A stretch of DNA of 64,000 bases from Cryphonectria parasitica EP155 (lineage: Eukaryota; Ascomycota; Sordariomycetes; Diaporthales; Cryphonectriaceae): assembly GCF_011745365.1 (NCBI RefSeq), contig NW_024468911.1, positions 5,140,759 through 5,204,758 on the forward strand, in the 5' to 3' direction. Positions 34,579 to 45,396 of this stretch are shown piece after piece (the first letter of the stretch is position 1; every line of letters starts with the position of its first letter). Under the pieces are notes generated by a model. That model searched no databases. It was not told the origin of the DNA and worked only from the letters and a program-made list of their open reading frames with translations. A program made the position numbers and the translations under genes.

Positions 34579-36365
34579 ATGTCTTCAGACAAAAAGGATA
34601 CTGCAATCCATCCTGTACCTTCCCAAGGTCATGGTGAAATCCAAGATGACACGAAAAGACAATTACATGAGGATAATGTCGACGAAGCCGCCAAGTATCT
34701 TGCTGTCGCTCATGCCGAGCAATATGCGCCCTTGACGCCGGAAAGGGAGAAACGACTCCGAAAGAAGATCGACAGTTGGATGATTCCCTTGGTGAGGAGA
34801 GCTTGCTTTCATAATAACCTCGAAAAAGTAATTGGCATAACTTGCTGACAATCGTATCACGTAGCTTTTGTTTACCGCCACTCTTGGAGCCGTAGACAAG
34901 GTTGAAATCGGTACTGCCTCCCTCTACGGATTTCAGACCGATAATCACATGCATGGTCAGCAATACAGCTGGCTTGGGAGTATCTTACCTCTTGGTGTAT
35001 GTACACTGGTTCCGTAACATCCAGGAGAGGAGCTTACAGGAAAACAGCAACTCTGCGGATACGTAATAACTACGTGGCTCGTCCACAGAGTCCCACCAGG
35101 GAAGCTTTTGTGCACTGCTTCCTTGCTATGGTCCATACTTACTGTCTTGTATGCGGCTTGCCATTCCTGGGCAGGCTTCATGGCTCTTCGATTTTTCATG
35201 GGCTTCGTGGAGTCGGCGATTACTCCAAGCCTGACCATGTTGGTGGTCAGCTTCTATAAGAAAGAAGAACAACCTCAGAGAAACGCCAGTGAGATAGAAG
35301 CCCAAAGAGTGGATGATTACCATTGATGTGGTAGCTGACAGGATTCTCATAGTTATTTTTGCCTACTTCTCCTCAATATTCAACGGCTTCTTTGCTTGGG
35401 TAGTGGGATACATACCTGACTCGGCACCGCTAAAGAAGTGGCAATATCTGTACCTGATCACAGGCTCTATCAACATCCTATACTCGCTGTTCCTCTGCGT
35501 CGTCCTTCCAGATAGTCCCATGAATTCTCGTTTTCTCACAGAAGAGGAGAAATTCTGGGCCGTGGAACGACTCGCATCAAACCGGACAGGCATTTCTAAC
35601 AAGGTTTGGAAATGGGAGCAGGCCTGGGAAGCGCTAGGGGACGTCAGAATTTGGCTGATATTTTTCTTCAATATCGCCATCAACATTCCCAATGGTGGTC
35701 TGCAGGCCTTTGGAACCATCATTATCTCTGACTTGGGCTTCAGCAGCCTCAATGCCAGCTTACTCACCATGCCCTTTGGCGTTTTGGCAACTTCCAGTGC
35801 CTGGTTCTTCAGCTATATTGCCAGCAGGACCCAGAGAAGAACAATTGTGGCTTGTATCGCGCTGTTGTTGCCCATACTTGGCACAGCACTAGTCTACGGT
35901 TTACCACGGTCGAACATAGCAGGACAACTAGTTGGCCTGTACTTCATGTATTTCTACTGGCGTGAGTATAGACACAGGTCCTAAAAGAACCTTTCATTTT
36001 TGGCTGACACTTTCTTCTTAGCCCCTTACGTGGTCGGCATCTCCTTGCCTCAGGCCAATACCGCTGGCCAGACCAAAAAGTCCATTGCCTTCAGTCTTGT
36101 CACTATAGGCTACGCCGTCGGCAACCTGATTGGGCCCCAGACCTTCGTTTCTAACCAGGCTCCCAAATATACAGGCGGCGTCATTGCGATGCTGGTTTGT
36201 TACTGCATTTCCATCTCACTTCTTCTGCTGTATTTCGCCATTGTTACTGTGGAGAACAAGAGAAGGGATAAGAAGTATGGACGACCGGAAGCGATTCATA
36301 ATGTGGTGGAGGGCTTCGCTGATATTACAGACAAGAAGCAGGAGAATTTTCGATATACTCACTAG
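34579..36365 (+). CDS. MFS transporter, allantoate permease (Dal5/TNA1-like anion:cation symporter) family
   Basis: Five exons (34579-34791, 34865-34996, 35048-35288, 35353-35961, 36022-36365) encode 512 residues with about 12 predicted membrane helices and an acidic N-terminal tail. Landmarks are KKIDSWMIPL before helix 1, LGAVDKVEIGTASLYGFQ, ALRFFMGFVESAITPSLTML, FSSIFNGFFAWVVGYIPD, INIPNGGLQAFG and PPYVVGISLPQANTAGQTKK. The last block is split by the final intron. The start of exon 3 is the least certain splice site; CTTACAG four codons earlier is an alternative. Family members carry allantoate, ureidosuccinate, nicotinate, pantothenate or dipeptides into the cell. Divergence from the oxoprolinase gene suggests it imports that enzyme's substrate. 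Confidence 0.9.
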
Positions 36366-36490
36366 GCGTGGAGTTAGATGTAATTACTATTGTCATTGTA
36401 ATTGACGGTTCATGTGATATTAACATTGATGGAGTATTAACTGAAAGAAGCACCAGCTGAGCCAGACTATCACTTGGCCTTCTTCATTGA

Positions 36491-38231
36491 CTATGCAAGA
36501 CTGATGTTACCATGCTTACCATCCAGGATTGACCAGCCCCTCGCAGCATCTGTCAGGCTCAGATCTCTAGCTTTCCACACATCTTCTATGACGAAGCGGG
36601 CCTTCCTAACGCATCCAAGTTGACGTGTTCGTTGCAGGGCGTCTAAGGTCCTCAGGACGAGGATACGGTTGTCGTCTGACTCGGGCCGGATCCCAAGAGT
36701 ACCAACAATAAAGAGGGGCCAAAGAAGGGTATTCGTTCTCAGAGAAACGCGGGGGAGAAGCTGCAGAATCTCCTCCGTCAGTCGGCCCATGTGGGACTCG
36801 TACGGCCCGGACTCGTCAACTCTGGCGTAGAAATACATCAAGGCCGCGAGGCGTTTGACTCCTGAAATATGTCGTTCTTCCTCATCTTCTTCCGTCTCGG
36901 ATGTATGTTTTTCATGAAAGGAATGTTGGTATAGCTGCCTCTCAAGCATGTGTCTCTGATGCTCATACGTCTCCATGCAAGAAGCGACGCTTGAGTTCTC
37001 GCCCGGTGTCATATCATTTTTCAGGGCATGCAAAGCCGACCATTTCGAATCCGCGAGGCTGGTGATGGCCGAAATGAGACGAAGAAGCGACTTGGAACAC
37101 CCTGTCAGAGCGTGTACGTAGTGCTCGTCTGTTGAATCAAGGAGCCAAGAGGAATCGGGAAGCATAGATTTTGGACCCCACACCGTTGCAGCAAGTACAT
37201 TGTGGCCTGTGAGCCATGTTTTGGCGAAATGGTAGATATCCGGACTCTCCGATTTCAGGCTTGGGTAGGAGTCCAACAATCTCCGTCCATAGTTCGCGTG
37301 TACAGTCCACGAAAATGAGCAGCTTTGTAGGATCTGGGTCGGTATGAGCAAGCAATCCCTACGTAGCACCCTTGACAAAAAGCAGAATCCCTAAATGATT
37401 GATAGACGAGTATTGGGAAGACTAACCTCGAGGAACCCCATCATCACAGTGGTGATGATGGTTTCTTCTGGAGTCCGACGATTTTCAGCAAGATAAGTTA
37501 TCAGTGATCTTAAGGCAAGCCCACGCAGTTCCGTGGGGGTCATTTCCTCCTCGCCCTGCCCAAGATTGTGCAGCTGGCTTGCGGCCACCGCCATGATGAC
37601 TCTGAACAGTGGACCAGAAGGAGACTTGGCAGCAAGTCGCAGCACAACATCATGGTAAGGATTCTGCCCGATGCTCACGGTACATTTGGGCGCGATGAAG
37701 TTGGCGAAGTAGTCCCACAGCCGTGCTTCCTTATTCGATATCTTAATGGGGAGAATCCCCACTGGGACTGATGATGGGCTCATAAAAGAGGCTTCGCACA
37801 GCGAATCGCTGCTGGCAGTCGTGGATTTTAGGCTGACTAAGTCTCTTCTGATGCTGGCGGAACTTTCGAAATCTTGTAGCGTTGTACTCAAGAACATCCA
37901 GCTTCGGACATGTGCATGGGGCTCATTCACTAGCTGCACCGCCGCCGGTCTTCTTTTCGGTTCCGGACATGATGGCTTTTGCCAAGTGAGTCGGAGGTCA
38001 TACCCACAGTTCAGGCCCAGTCTTCGGCAATGACTGCAGATCGGCCGTTCCTCTGGGCACTTGACACGACGCTCTGTTGCTCATCAGCGAAGCGGCACAT
38101 TGACGAGAAACATGACAAAACCATCAGAAGGTAAGCTACTGACCTCGACATCTCCAACAACCACTCCGGACTCGAGTCTCGCCTCCGGCGCGTTGCCTGC
38201 AGGTGGGCCTCTCTTGACGAATAGCTGTCAT
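36491..38231 (-). CDS. Zn2Cys6 transcription factor with fungal-specific C-terminal domain
   Basis: Three exons (38144-38231, 37427-38073, 36491-37333) encode 525 residues. The binuclear zinc cluster is assembled across intron 1: GCWRCRERRVKCPEERPICS continued by HCRRLGLNC, giving the six cysteines with standard spacing. A Lys/Arg-rich linker (PEPKRRPAA) follows, then a helical regulatory region (RLWDYFANFIAPKC, and later VKRLAALMYFYARVDESGPY) typical of Fungal_trans_2 proteins. The single longest frame starts at 37939 and lacks the DNA-binding part; the model here restores it. It lies between the permease and flavin oxidase genes, is divergent from the latter, and probably controls the cluster (inference). 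Confidence 0.92.
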
Positions 38232-38732
38232 AGGATCCGAGATTCATCAGTTGATACTGCTAGAAGATCTGCCTAAATGGAGTAGCCCGAAAAGACAATC
38301 ATGCCATCACAGGCCATTCTCAAAGTTTTTGTTGTTTAAAATGCGGGTTCCTCGAAGTCGGAAATGATACGAGAAGCCCAAAGGGTACCTCGTATCGAGT
38401 TGGTTGTAGTGCACGTGTTGCAGCCAAGCAAAGCATGCATAGGGAGGGGGGTTGTCTGATAAGGTCGAGAGGTTCACACGATAAGAAATAAATCCCACCG
38501 GCATGGCAGTACCGAAGTTTCATGAACTATGTTCGGCTCCTGTCGTACTGCCGGTCCATTCTAAAGGGGACAAACAACGTTGATCGTATGTGTATACATA
38601 TACGAGTACCGATGCCGGTCATTTGCTATCACGTTTGAGTCCATACATGAGTGTTTCTATACAGATTTGACGTTCGAATCTGCAACGTCCAGCCTCATCC
38701 ATGCATTTCTTGACGAGTATTCATCTCTCACA
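38232..38732. promoter_or_regulatory. Divergent promoter of regulator and oxidase genes, with inverted GGCAGTAC repeat
   Basis: A 500-bp head-to-head intergenic region. GGCAGTAC at 38505-38512 is mirrored by GTACTGCC at 38545-38552, 32 bp apart. Each copy is joined to a CCGG, reading CCGGCATGGCAGTAC and GTACTGCCGG. This could be a paired binding site or chance. Confidence 0.4.
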
Positions 38733-40010
38733 ATGAACCATGACACTAGAATTCTCATCGTCGGCGCGGGAACCTTCGGCCTTTCGACTGCCTACCACAT
38801 GGTTCGGTCAGGTTACAAGTCCATCACAGTCCTTGAAGCTGGAGACACGGTCCCCTCGCCTCTTTCTGCGGCCAACGATCTGAACAAGATCATCCGAGGT
38901 GAATATGAGGACCCGTTCTACACCGACTTGGCTCTCGAGGCCATGACAGAATGGTCTACCAACCCCGTATTTGCACCGCATTACCACCAAGTGGGTTATC
39001 TCTTGGCGAACTCGGCTTCCGCCCCAGAAAAAAGCAAGAAATCGCTGTCAACCAGCCTCAAGAGCGTCGAAACACACCCAGCATGGAAGGGAAAGATCAC
39101 CCCAGTCCAGACGCGCGAGGACATCCGAGCCGCTGCCCCAGCCCTGAACGGGCCTATGGATGGCTGGGTGGGTTATTTCAATCGCTTCGCTGGCTATGCC
39201 CACTCAGCGAATGCCTTGGCATCTGTCTACAAGGCGGTGGCCAGCTTGGGAGGAGTGATACACTGTGGTTTGACTGTGACGGAGTTATTGTACGAAGCAG
39301 ATGAGGCCGGGAGACAGAAATGTATTGGGGTAAAAACACGTTCCGGGAAGAGCTTCTCGGCAGATATCGTGGTCCTCACAGTTGGAGCCTCCCTGGCTTC
39401 TGTGCTTCCGCAGGTTGGACCTCAGGTCACGGCAAAAGCCTGGAGCGTAGCACACGTCCAGCTGACTAAGGAGCAGGCTGATCAGCTTGCGGGGATCCCG
39501 GTGACATACGCAAGGGACCTCGGCTTCTTCTTCGAACTGGACCTAGAGACTCTGCAGCTAAAAGTTTGTCCGTTTGGAGGGGGCTATACAAACCGCGTAT
39601 CTATTCACGGATCAAACCACTCCCTTCCCCCGCAGATCAACGACTTCATACCCGCACAGGACGAGCAGAAGATCAGAAACCTTCTGCGTGAGACACTGCC
39701 CGATCTCGCCGAACGGCCGTTGATATGCCAGCATATTTGCTGGTGCGCTGACTCGGCTGACTCGGACTTTATCGTGGATTTTGTGCCCGGAGTTCAGCGC
39801 CTGGTTGTTGCCAGCGGAGATTCTGGCCACGGTTTTAAGATGCTGCCAATCATAGGTCGTTTTATTCAAGTCTTGGTGGAAGAAGGTAATCAAAAGCTTG
39901 TACGGTGGCGGTGGAAGGAGGGAAATGACGCTGGTGGTAACGTCAGCTGGAGAACCGGGGACGTATTCGATTTGAAGAGTCTTGGAATTCATGCCGGTGC
40001 CCAGTTATAA
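38733..40010 (+). CDS. FAD-dependent amine oxidase (sarcosine oxidase / fructosyl-amino-acid oxidase-like, DAO family)
   Basis: 425-residue single-exon flavoenzyme. The N-terminal dinucleotide fold reads ILIVGAGTFGLSTAYHMVRS. SAANDLNKIIRGEYEDPFY is the characteristic block after the second strand. LKVCPFGGGYTN contains the cysteine at the position that binds FAD covalently in monomeric sarcosine oxidase relatives. GDSGHGFKMLPIIGRF is the C-terminal FAD block. In-frame ATG at 38733 is chosen because the Rossmann motif starts five residues later; 51 extra codons upstream look like leader. The family oxidises N-methyl or N-substituted amino acids (sarcosine, pipecolate, saccharopine, Amadori products) to imines with H2O2. 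The C-terminal HAGAQL is not a canonical peroxisomal SKL. The exact substrate is unresolved. Confidence 0.9.
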   Translation: MNHDTRILIVGAGTFGLSTAYHMVRSGYKSITVLEAGDTVPSPLSAANDLNKIIRGEYEDPFYTDLALEAMTEWSTNPVFAPHYHQVGYLLANSASAPEKSKKSLSTSLKSVETHPAWKGKITPVQTREDIRAAAPALNGPMDGWVGYFNRFAGYAHSANALASVYKAVASLGGVIHCGLTVTELLYEADEAGRQKCIGVKTRSGKSFSADIVVLTVGASLASVLPQVGPQVTAKAWSVAHVQLTKEQADQLAGIPVTYARDLGFFFELDLETLQLKVCPFGGGYTNRVSIHGSNHSLPPQINDFIPAQDEQKIRNLLRETLPDLAERPLICQHICWCADSADSDFIVDFVPGVQRLVVASGDSGHGFKMLPIIGRFIQVLVEEGNQKLVRWRWKEGNDAGGNVSWRTGDVFDLKSLGIHAGAQL

Positions 40011-40918
40011 GAAGTCGTCGATATAATGAAGACACTAACCTTTTTGCTTGATTTTTATATATTTGTTCAAAGATGGATGAATTTTGAATGGATGGCGCTG
40101 GCCTCGATACGCGTTCTTCTGCTATCTCTCATGCCTGTCAGCGCACCCGTGAAGACATAATACCATCTTCCAAGTTCGAGAAGAGCCTCACAACTGAGTC
40201 ACCAAAGGTGAGTTCTATCCCACCCAAGAGTGTTTAACTCCGAAATTCATTGTCCCAATTGGCGGCAGGTCCGGGTCGCTAATCGTGCTGCTTGGCAAGA
40301 GATGAGGTTGCTGCAGCTTACAATAGCCACTAGAAAGAGATATTATGGGAAATGAACTGTATTGGACTGCGCTTAGGGAAGGAAAAGGAAGGAAAAGAAA
40401 GGAAAAACAGCTGGCTAACTGAGGCTATAGACAGGTTGGCTGGCGATAGTGGGGCCACCTGGTCTCGCACAGATATACGTTGATGGTGGGACCAATGATG
40501 ATTCCATTCCCAAGGTAAGCCAAAGATATTATGTCCAATGGTATTCGTTGCATTTGTCTTAGACTTATTTGAAATAAAGCAGTTGCGTCTGCTATGTATA
40601 AAGATAGGGGTGCAGTTGACTGTAAAGAAGTGATAGCAGAATGGTTAAGAGGAGGTGGCGGAGGATCTGTGCAGAAATTTTTCGGGCGCAGAAGCCATGA
40701 CCCTCCAAGGTGTAAGGCTAATCAATGAGTGGGGCGATCAGGCTTCGTCTCAGGGAATTGATAAGAAGATTTACGACATTCAATACAAGGCTTCATGGGT
40801 ATCGTGCTTATTCATCGTAGTATTGTATCTTCAATCACGTATACAGGATTGTTTCCAACAGAAATTGCTTTGAAGAACATGTTTTCTGTGAGAACTAATT
40901 TCTGCTATCTAACACTAT
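40011..40918. other. Convergent intergenic region carrying a short dispersed element
   Basis: 0.9 kb between the 3' ends of the oxidase gene (plus) and the sugar transporter gene (minus). Apart from the 125-bp element at 40345-40469, no gene is recognised. Confidence 0.45.
40345..40469 (-). mobile_element. Short dispersed (introner-like) element, copy 2
   Basis: About 125 bp, nearly identical in inverse orientation to the insertion in the PKS gene (59565-59695). Shared blocks include ATGGGAAATGAACTGTATTG, the A/G-rich AGGAAAAGAAAGGAAAAACA and GGCTGGCGATAGTGGGGCC. Relative to the PKS copy it lacks about nine bases around the GTGAGT donor-like sequence and has a few substitutions. Flanks GAGATATT / CAGATATA agree at six central positions, possibly a worn 8-bp target duplication. 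There is no clear terminal inverted repeat. Confidence 0.75.
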
Positions 40919-43018
40919 TCAAACCTCTGGTCTTGGTTCTCGGATGTTCTTCTGCCCAAGGATCCGGAATTTGATGGTATAGCGCAAGACTTTCGAGAAT
41001 TGGAACTTGACGAAGCGACGAGTCGGTACTTGAAAAACGGCATCGAGCTCTTCCAAAGAAAGTTCCTTGGTCTCAGGTACAAAGAAGAAGATCAGTACGA
41101 GTGCCATAACATTCGTACCAGCGTAGAATGCAAACGAACCCTGTGCGCCGAAAGCAAGTAGCATGCGGGGAAAGGTTAATGTCAAGACAGCAGCCCAAAA
41201 GAAGTTGGTCGCAACGGCCCAGGACATGCCAATCTCGCGGTGCGATAGAGGGAAGCACTCGGCCGAATAGGTGAATGGAACGGGTCCTTCTCCTGGAGAG
41301 TATACCGCAGCAAAGAGGAAAATGAAGAAAGCTACCATACCGAGGTGCGCCCGGCTGTCCTCGGGGATCCAAAAGCAGAATCCAGCAGCTAGCAGCGTCC
41401 ACGCCATATGTGGGAAGGTAAAAAGCAACAATGCACGGCGACCAAATTTATCAATCGTCCAGATAGCGGGCCAGGCAAACGCAAAGTTAACAAGACCATA
41501 GCCCCATGATGCAAGAAGCGACTGGGTGACTGTGGCATTGGCTTCGGTGAAGACGGTGGCTGAGTAGAATGCAATGATATTGACTCAAAGCCTGAGTGTC
41601 AGCTCATATGCTGAAGATGATGGGATTTGCGGAAGCCTGCATGTACTCACTTCCACACATTTGCTGGGCGATCATAACAACGAAAGAGGCGACCGTGGCT
41701 CGTCGCAGTCGAGGAATGCTGAGCAGATCTCCGAAGCGGCGGACGAATCCTACCAAGCCTACACCACGACCATGCACAATAACGTTTTCCTCGTACTCAA
41801 TCATGACGTGCATGAAGTATAGATCACGAGCCGCCTGTATAGACGAGTTGCGGAGCCGGAGGAGGCTCTGAAATGCGTCTGCGTAACGTCTCTTCTTGAT
41901 CAGCCAACGTGGAGACTAAATAAGATTCAAAAGGTCAGCAAAACCCCTACAAATACCGTATCTTAGCGACGACACGCCTAGTGATACTGGAGATATCTGA
42001 GTTGCAGCATTGGTTTCTGAACGCTACTGACCTCGGGGCAGAAAAAGATTCCCAAGAGCAAGGGCACCGCGGGTATGAAGGCCGAGCCAAGCTGTAGTCT
42101 CCAAGCAATATCGCCGACATCCTTGACGGCAAGATTAGCAGTGTTGCCCAAGAAAATGCCAAACGCGATCCACATCTGCCAACTCATGACCAGTGCGCCG
42201 CGGATGTTCGCTGGGGCATTCTCTGCAGAGTACACGGGCACAGTCACATCCTTCACCCCCATGCCCACCCCCAGGAGAAAGCGGCAAGCAAGGAGCTGGC
42301 CCCAGTTCTGTGTCAAAGCAGATCCAATTGGTGCAAGCAGACTAAAAATTGCGCCTAGGAATATGGTACCGCGACGACCAAGGTAATGATTGAGAGGGTC
42401 TGAGGCCCAGCATGCACTGACCAGATGATGTATTAGTATTCATTGCAACTGGAATCTCCAACCTCTTCCAGAGGTAAGTACAGAAATGATGTAGGATTTT
42501 TTTTCATTGACTTACAGAAGGCTGATGGTGATGAAGGGAAAGGCGTTGATAACACCGATCAGCCAGGAATTGGTCTCGCAGGTGCCAGAGCTCGTGCACT
42601 CATCTCCAGTGTCGGCAATGCCAAAAGCTTCTGGGAAAGACAGGTTGGCCCCATTGGAACCGGTAACATCCCATCCTTGGACGGCCGCAGCGATGGAGTT
42701 GAGAATGATGGTGAGGTACATCGTCTTAGGGTGTTGCCATTTATGGGTAACCTCCTCAGAGACCTTTGTCTGCTCCTCTTCTGTGAGCTGGCTCGCATAC
42801 TGTGCATCTTGAGCGAGAAGTGCGCCTTGGCGTAGAAGCTCGCGGTGCTCCTCGAGTCCATATGTCACTGCAAAGCTGTCCACATCACTTAGCAGTTTGG
42901 CCCGTGTGACGCCGAGTAATGGGTTGATAGGATCATGGATGGACGCGACATGTTCCACGGGCATAGTGCCACTGTCGTGGACATGGTCTGCAGTGGGCTT
43001 CTCCATATTTGCACTCAT
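40919..43018 (-). CDS. MFS sugar transporter (hexose/maltose-permease type)
   Basis: Four exons (42516-43018, 42032-42416, 41651-41915, 40919-41583) encode 605 residues. The cytosolic N-terminal tail of about 95 residues is longer than average. Sugar-porter signatures include [13 protein letters not shown] (D/NR-GRR loop), [20 protein letters not shown] with the following [23 protein letters not shown] (the PESPRWL block, split by intron 2), [14 protein letters not shown] (PETKG-type end), and [14 protein letters not shown] across intron 3. A luminal Cys-containing loop ([15 protein letters not shown]) lies after helix 1. Plasma-membrane uptake of a sugar or polyol is expected; specificity is not readable. 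Divergent from the lactonase-like gene. Confidence 0.93.
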
Positions 43019-43854
43019 ATTCAAGGTGGTGTGAGAGGGCAGCAGGATTTGAACTCTTCTGTTGTCGGTGTCTCAGTATAAATTCGAAATGTATTCTAAG
43101 CAAAACCAAGCTCTGGGCCATATCCGAGTTCGGGTCTGTGCCGCACGGATGTCGCTATCATTTATCGAATGTCGCATGACTGAGCGATCCAAGTTGGTTG
43201 AACAATGACCAAGAATTGGAGACGTAAACGAGAAACGGGGTACTACCTGATTAAGGATAGAACGTGGCCTAGTAATTGATCCGAAATGACATCGTTCTGC
43301 GTCGTGGCCATGGTCACGAGTGGGTAGGAAGTACGCAAACAAGGTATATCTGGTTCTACGTTCCTCTTTCAAGGCAAAGATTGATGCCATCCGACGGAAG
43401 TGGACAGGGTTCATCTTCAACCCCGCCTTTTACCCTGCGCCAGTCGAACAGTAGACAGTTGGAGTACTCAGACCCAGAGCGGCTACGCGGCATACTGTGT
43501 CACACTTTGGATGGCGGAGATTCCCTTGAAAATTCCGAGTCCGTCATATGATTGTTTTATATCAGAGGGCTATTCGTGTTTGCTTGTGATTAGCAATTTG
43601 CATCTACGATGGAATGAGTCTTTCTAAATCTATAGCCAGAGTTAAAGTGGAAGGTTAACCTACTATAGACATTGTGGATACAGGGCTTCGTGTATGCACG
43701 CTGTGGGTGCGGCTAGCCCATCCTCGGACGCATATATTGCCGGTCTTGTGCTGAGAAAATTGATCTTCAAATGACACATTCTCGCTCAACGACAGTGTTC
43801 ATTGCTTATTGTTCCCTCGCAATACCCTACCGCTCAGCTTTAGACCACGTTATA
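43019..43854. promoter_or_regulatory. Divergent promoter of sugar transporter and paraoxonase-like genes
   Basis: About 0.8 kb head-to-head spacing suggests co-regulation of the two genes. No operator can be named. Confidence 0.4.
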
Positions 43855-45396
43855 ATGGCCCCCCTCCTTCAAGTGCTTTCCATAACCATAGCTGCCTTTT
43901 CGGCGTGCTTTTATATCTCGCTCCCGTCACTACTGTCACTGGTAGCAGGGCGCGTGGCTATTGACAAGACAAGATTGATCCGATGGGAGAATGCGACGGA
44001 CCTCAACAATGCCGAGTGCAGAGTGGACAGACTTGCCAATGCTTGTGAGGACGTCAAAGTCCATTTCCAATCTTCCACGGCCTTTCTGGCTTGCGGTGAC
44101 CCTGTCCAGAGGACGAAATGGTATCCTCCGGCCTGCATACGCACCGTGGAAAAGCGTGCGTCGTTCCGAGAGCACATCTTCAAATACGATATCATTCGAG
44201 GGCAGACCACTGAGCTCCAGCTTGATGGACTGGTTAAGGACGATGATTTTGTCACTCACGGTATTGATATCTGGCCGATCTCGGATGACAAGGTTTGAAC
44301 TTCTACCAAGGCGTCCATAACAATAGATAGAACCCTCACAACTAATCATGCACAGATTCATATCTTTGCCGTCAATCATGCGCGGTCTGGGGACTCCATA
44401 ATCATCTTTGAGCACCTTCTAGGCTCCAACCGTGCTCACGTCGTCATGAATGTACGACACGATAATATTTTGACTGCGAACGGAGTGGCAGCAACTGGAC
44501 CTTTGTAAGATCTACACAACCTCAAATAATCTATTTGTGGTGATTGGAAAGGGAACAAGACTCACCATGGCATAATTATAGCACATTCTACTTCACCAAC
44601 GACCACTACTTCGAGAAAGGTCTTCTCCGAGACCTCGAGGACCGGTGGGGCCCCTGGGCAGGAGCCTCTCATGTTCAGTTTTGCGATGCAAGCAGCAAAG
44701 TATGTGCGATCCAAAACACGCCTGACCGAGCAAGGCTAAGAGACCTCACAGACAATTCGTTGTTTCCAGGTGTCCAATTCTGTTCCTGGAGCCAATGGTT
44801 TGGCGGTCGACGGTGATCAACTCTATCTAGGGGACTCGAAAAACGGTACCATAGCGGTATATGACATAGTCTCGGAGCACAAGCTCAAGCGTACCCATGT
44901 CGTCGTGAGTTCGGCATGTCCTGAACAAGTTACTGGATGCAAAAGAACTGACCCAGCAAAGGACCTAGGCGCTGCTGCTGACAACATACGAATCCTACCC
45001 GGTAGCGGTGATCTTATCGTATCAGGTCAGTGTGGATGCAAGAGTGGACTTCCCCAGTTTATCCTCCCGAGAACTTTCCATTGGAGGTAACCCGAGTCCC
45101 GCTAATGCTCTCTCTAATTACCCCGCAAAGTGTTTCCCACGCTAGAAAACCTGCCCCTGTATCTCTCAAACGTGGAGAAACTCGGCAAAGATTTCAAAGT
45201 CCCAGCCGGCATTCTTCGGTTGCGCCGCGATCGGGACTTTCTACCAGAGATGATTTACTATGACGACGGGCGCGTCCTCAGTTTTATGACCGCTGCTGAG
45301 ATAGACCCAGCGAATCGAATCATAATAGGCGCAGCTGTCTTGCAGTATGGTGGATTTGCCGTTTGCAAGTTGCCTGACAATTACGATTTATCCTAG
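43855..45396 (+). CDS. Paraoxonase/arylesterase-like lactonase (SMP-30/PON beta-propeller)
   Basis: Five exons (43855-44292, 44356-44504, 44582-44699, 44770-45025, 45131-45396) encode 408 residues. An N-terminal hydrophobic helix (LLQVLSITIAAFSACFYISL) is a signal anchor, as in PON proteins. Propeller landmarks are VTHGIDIWPI (calcium/His region), IHIFAVNHA after intron 1, FTFYFTNDHYFEKG across intron 2 (the PON 'FYATNDHYF' block), and SVPGANGLAVDGDQLYLGD, the PON 'SNGI..S.D' calcium-ligand block. DNIRILPGSGDL continues the fold. An ATG at 43771 would add 28 residues and is an alternative start. Family members hydrolyse lactones and aryl esters; next to a sugar transporter, a sugar-lactone role is possible. 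Confidence 0.9.
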
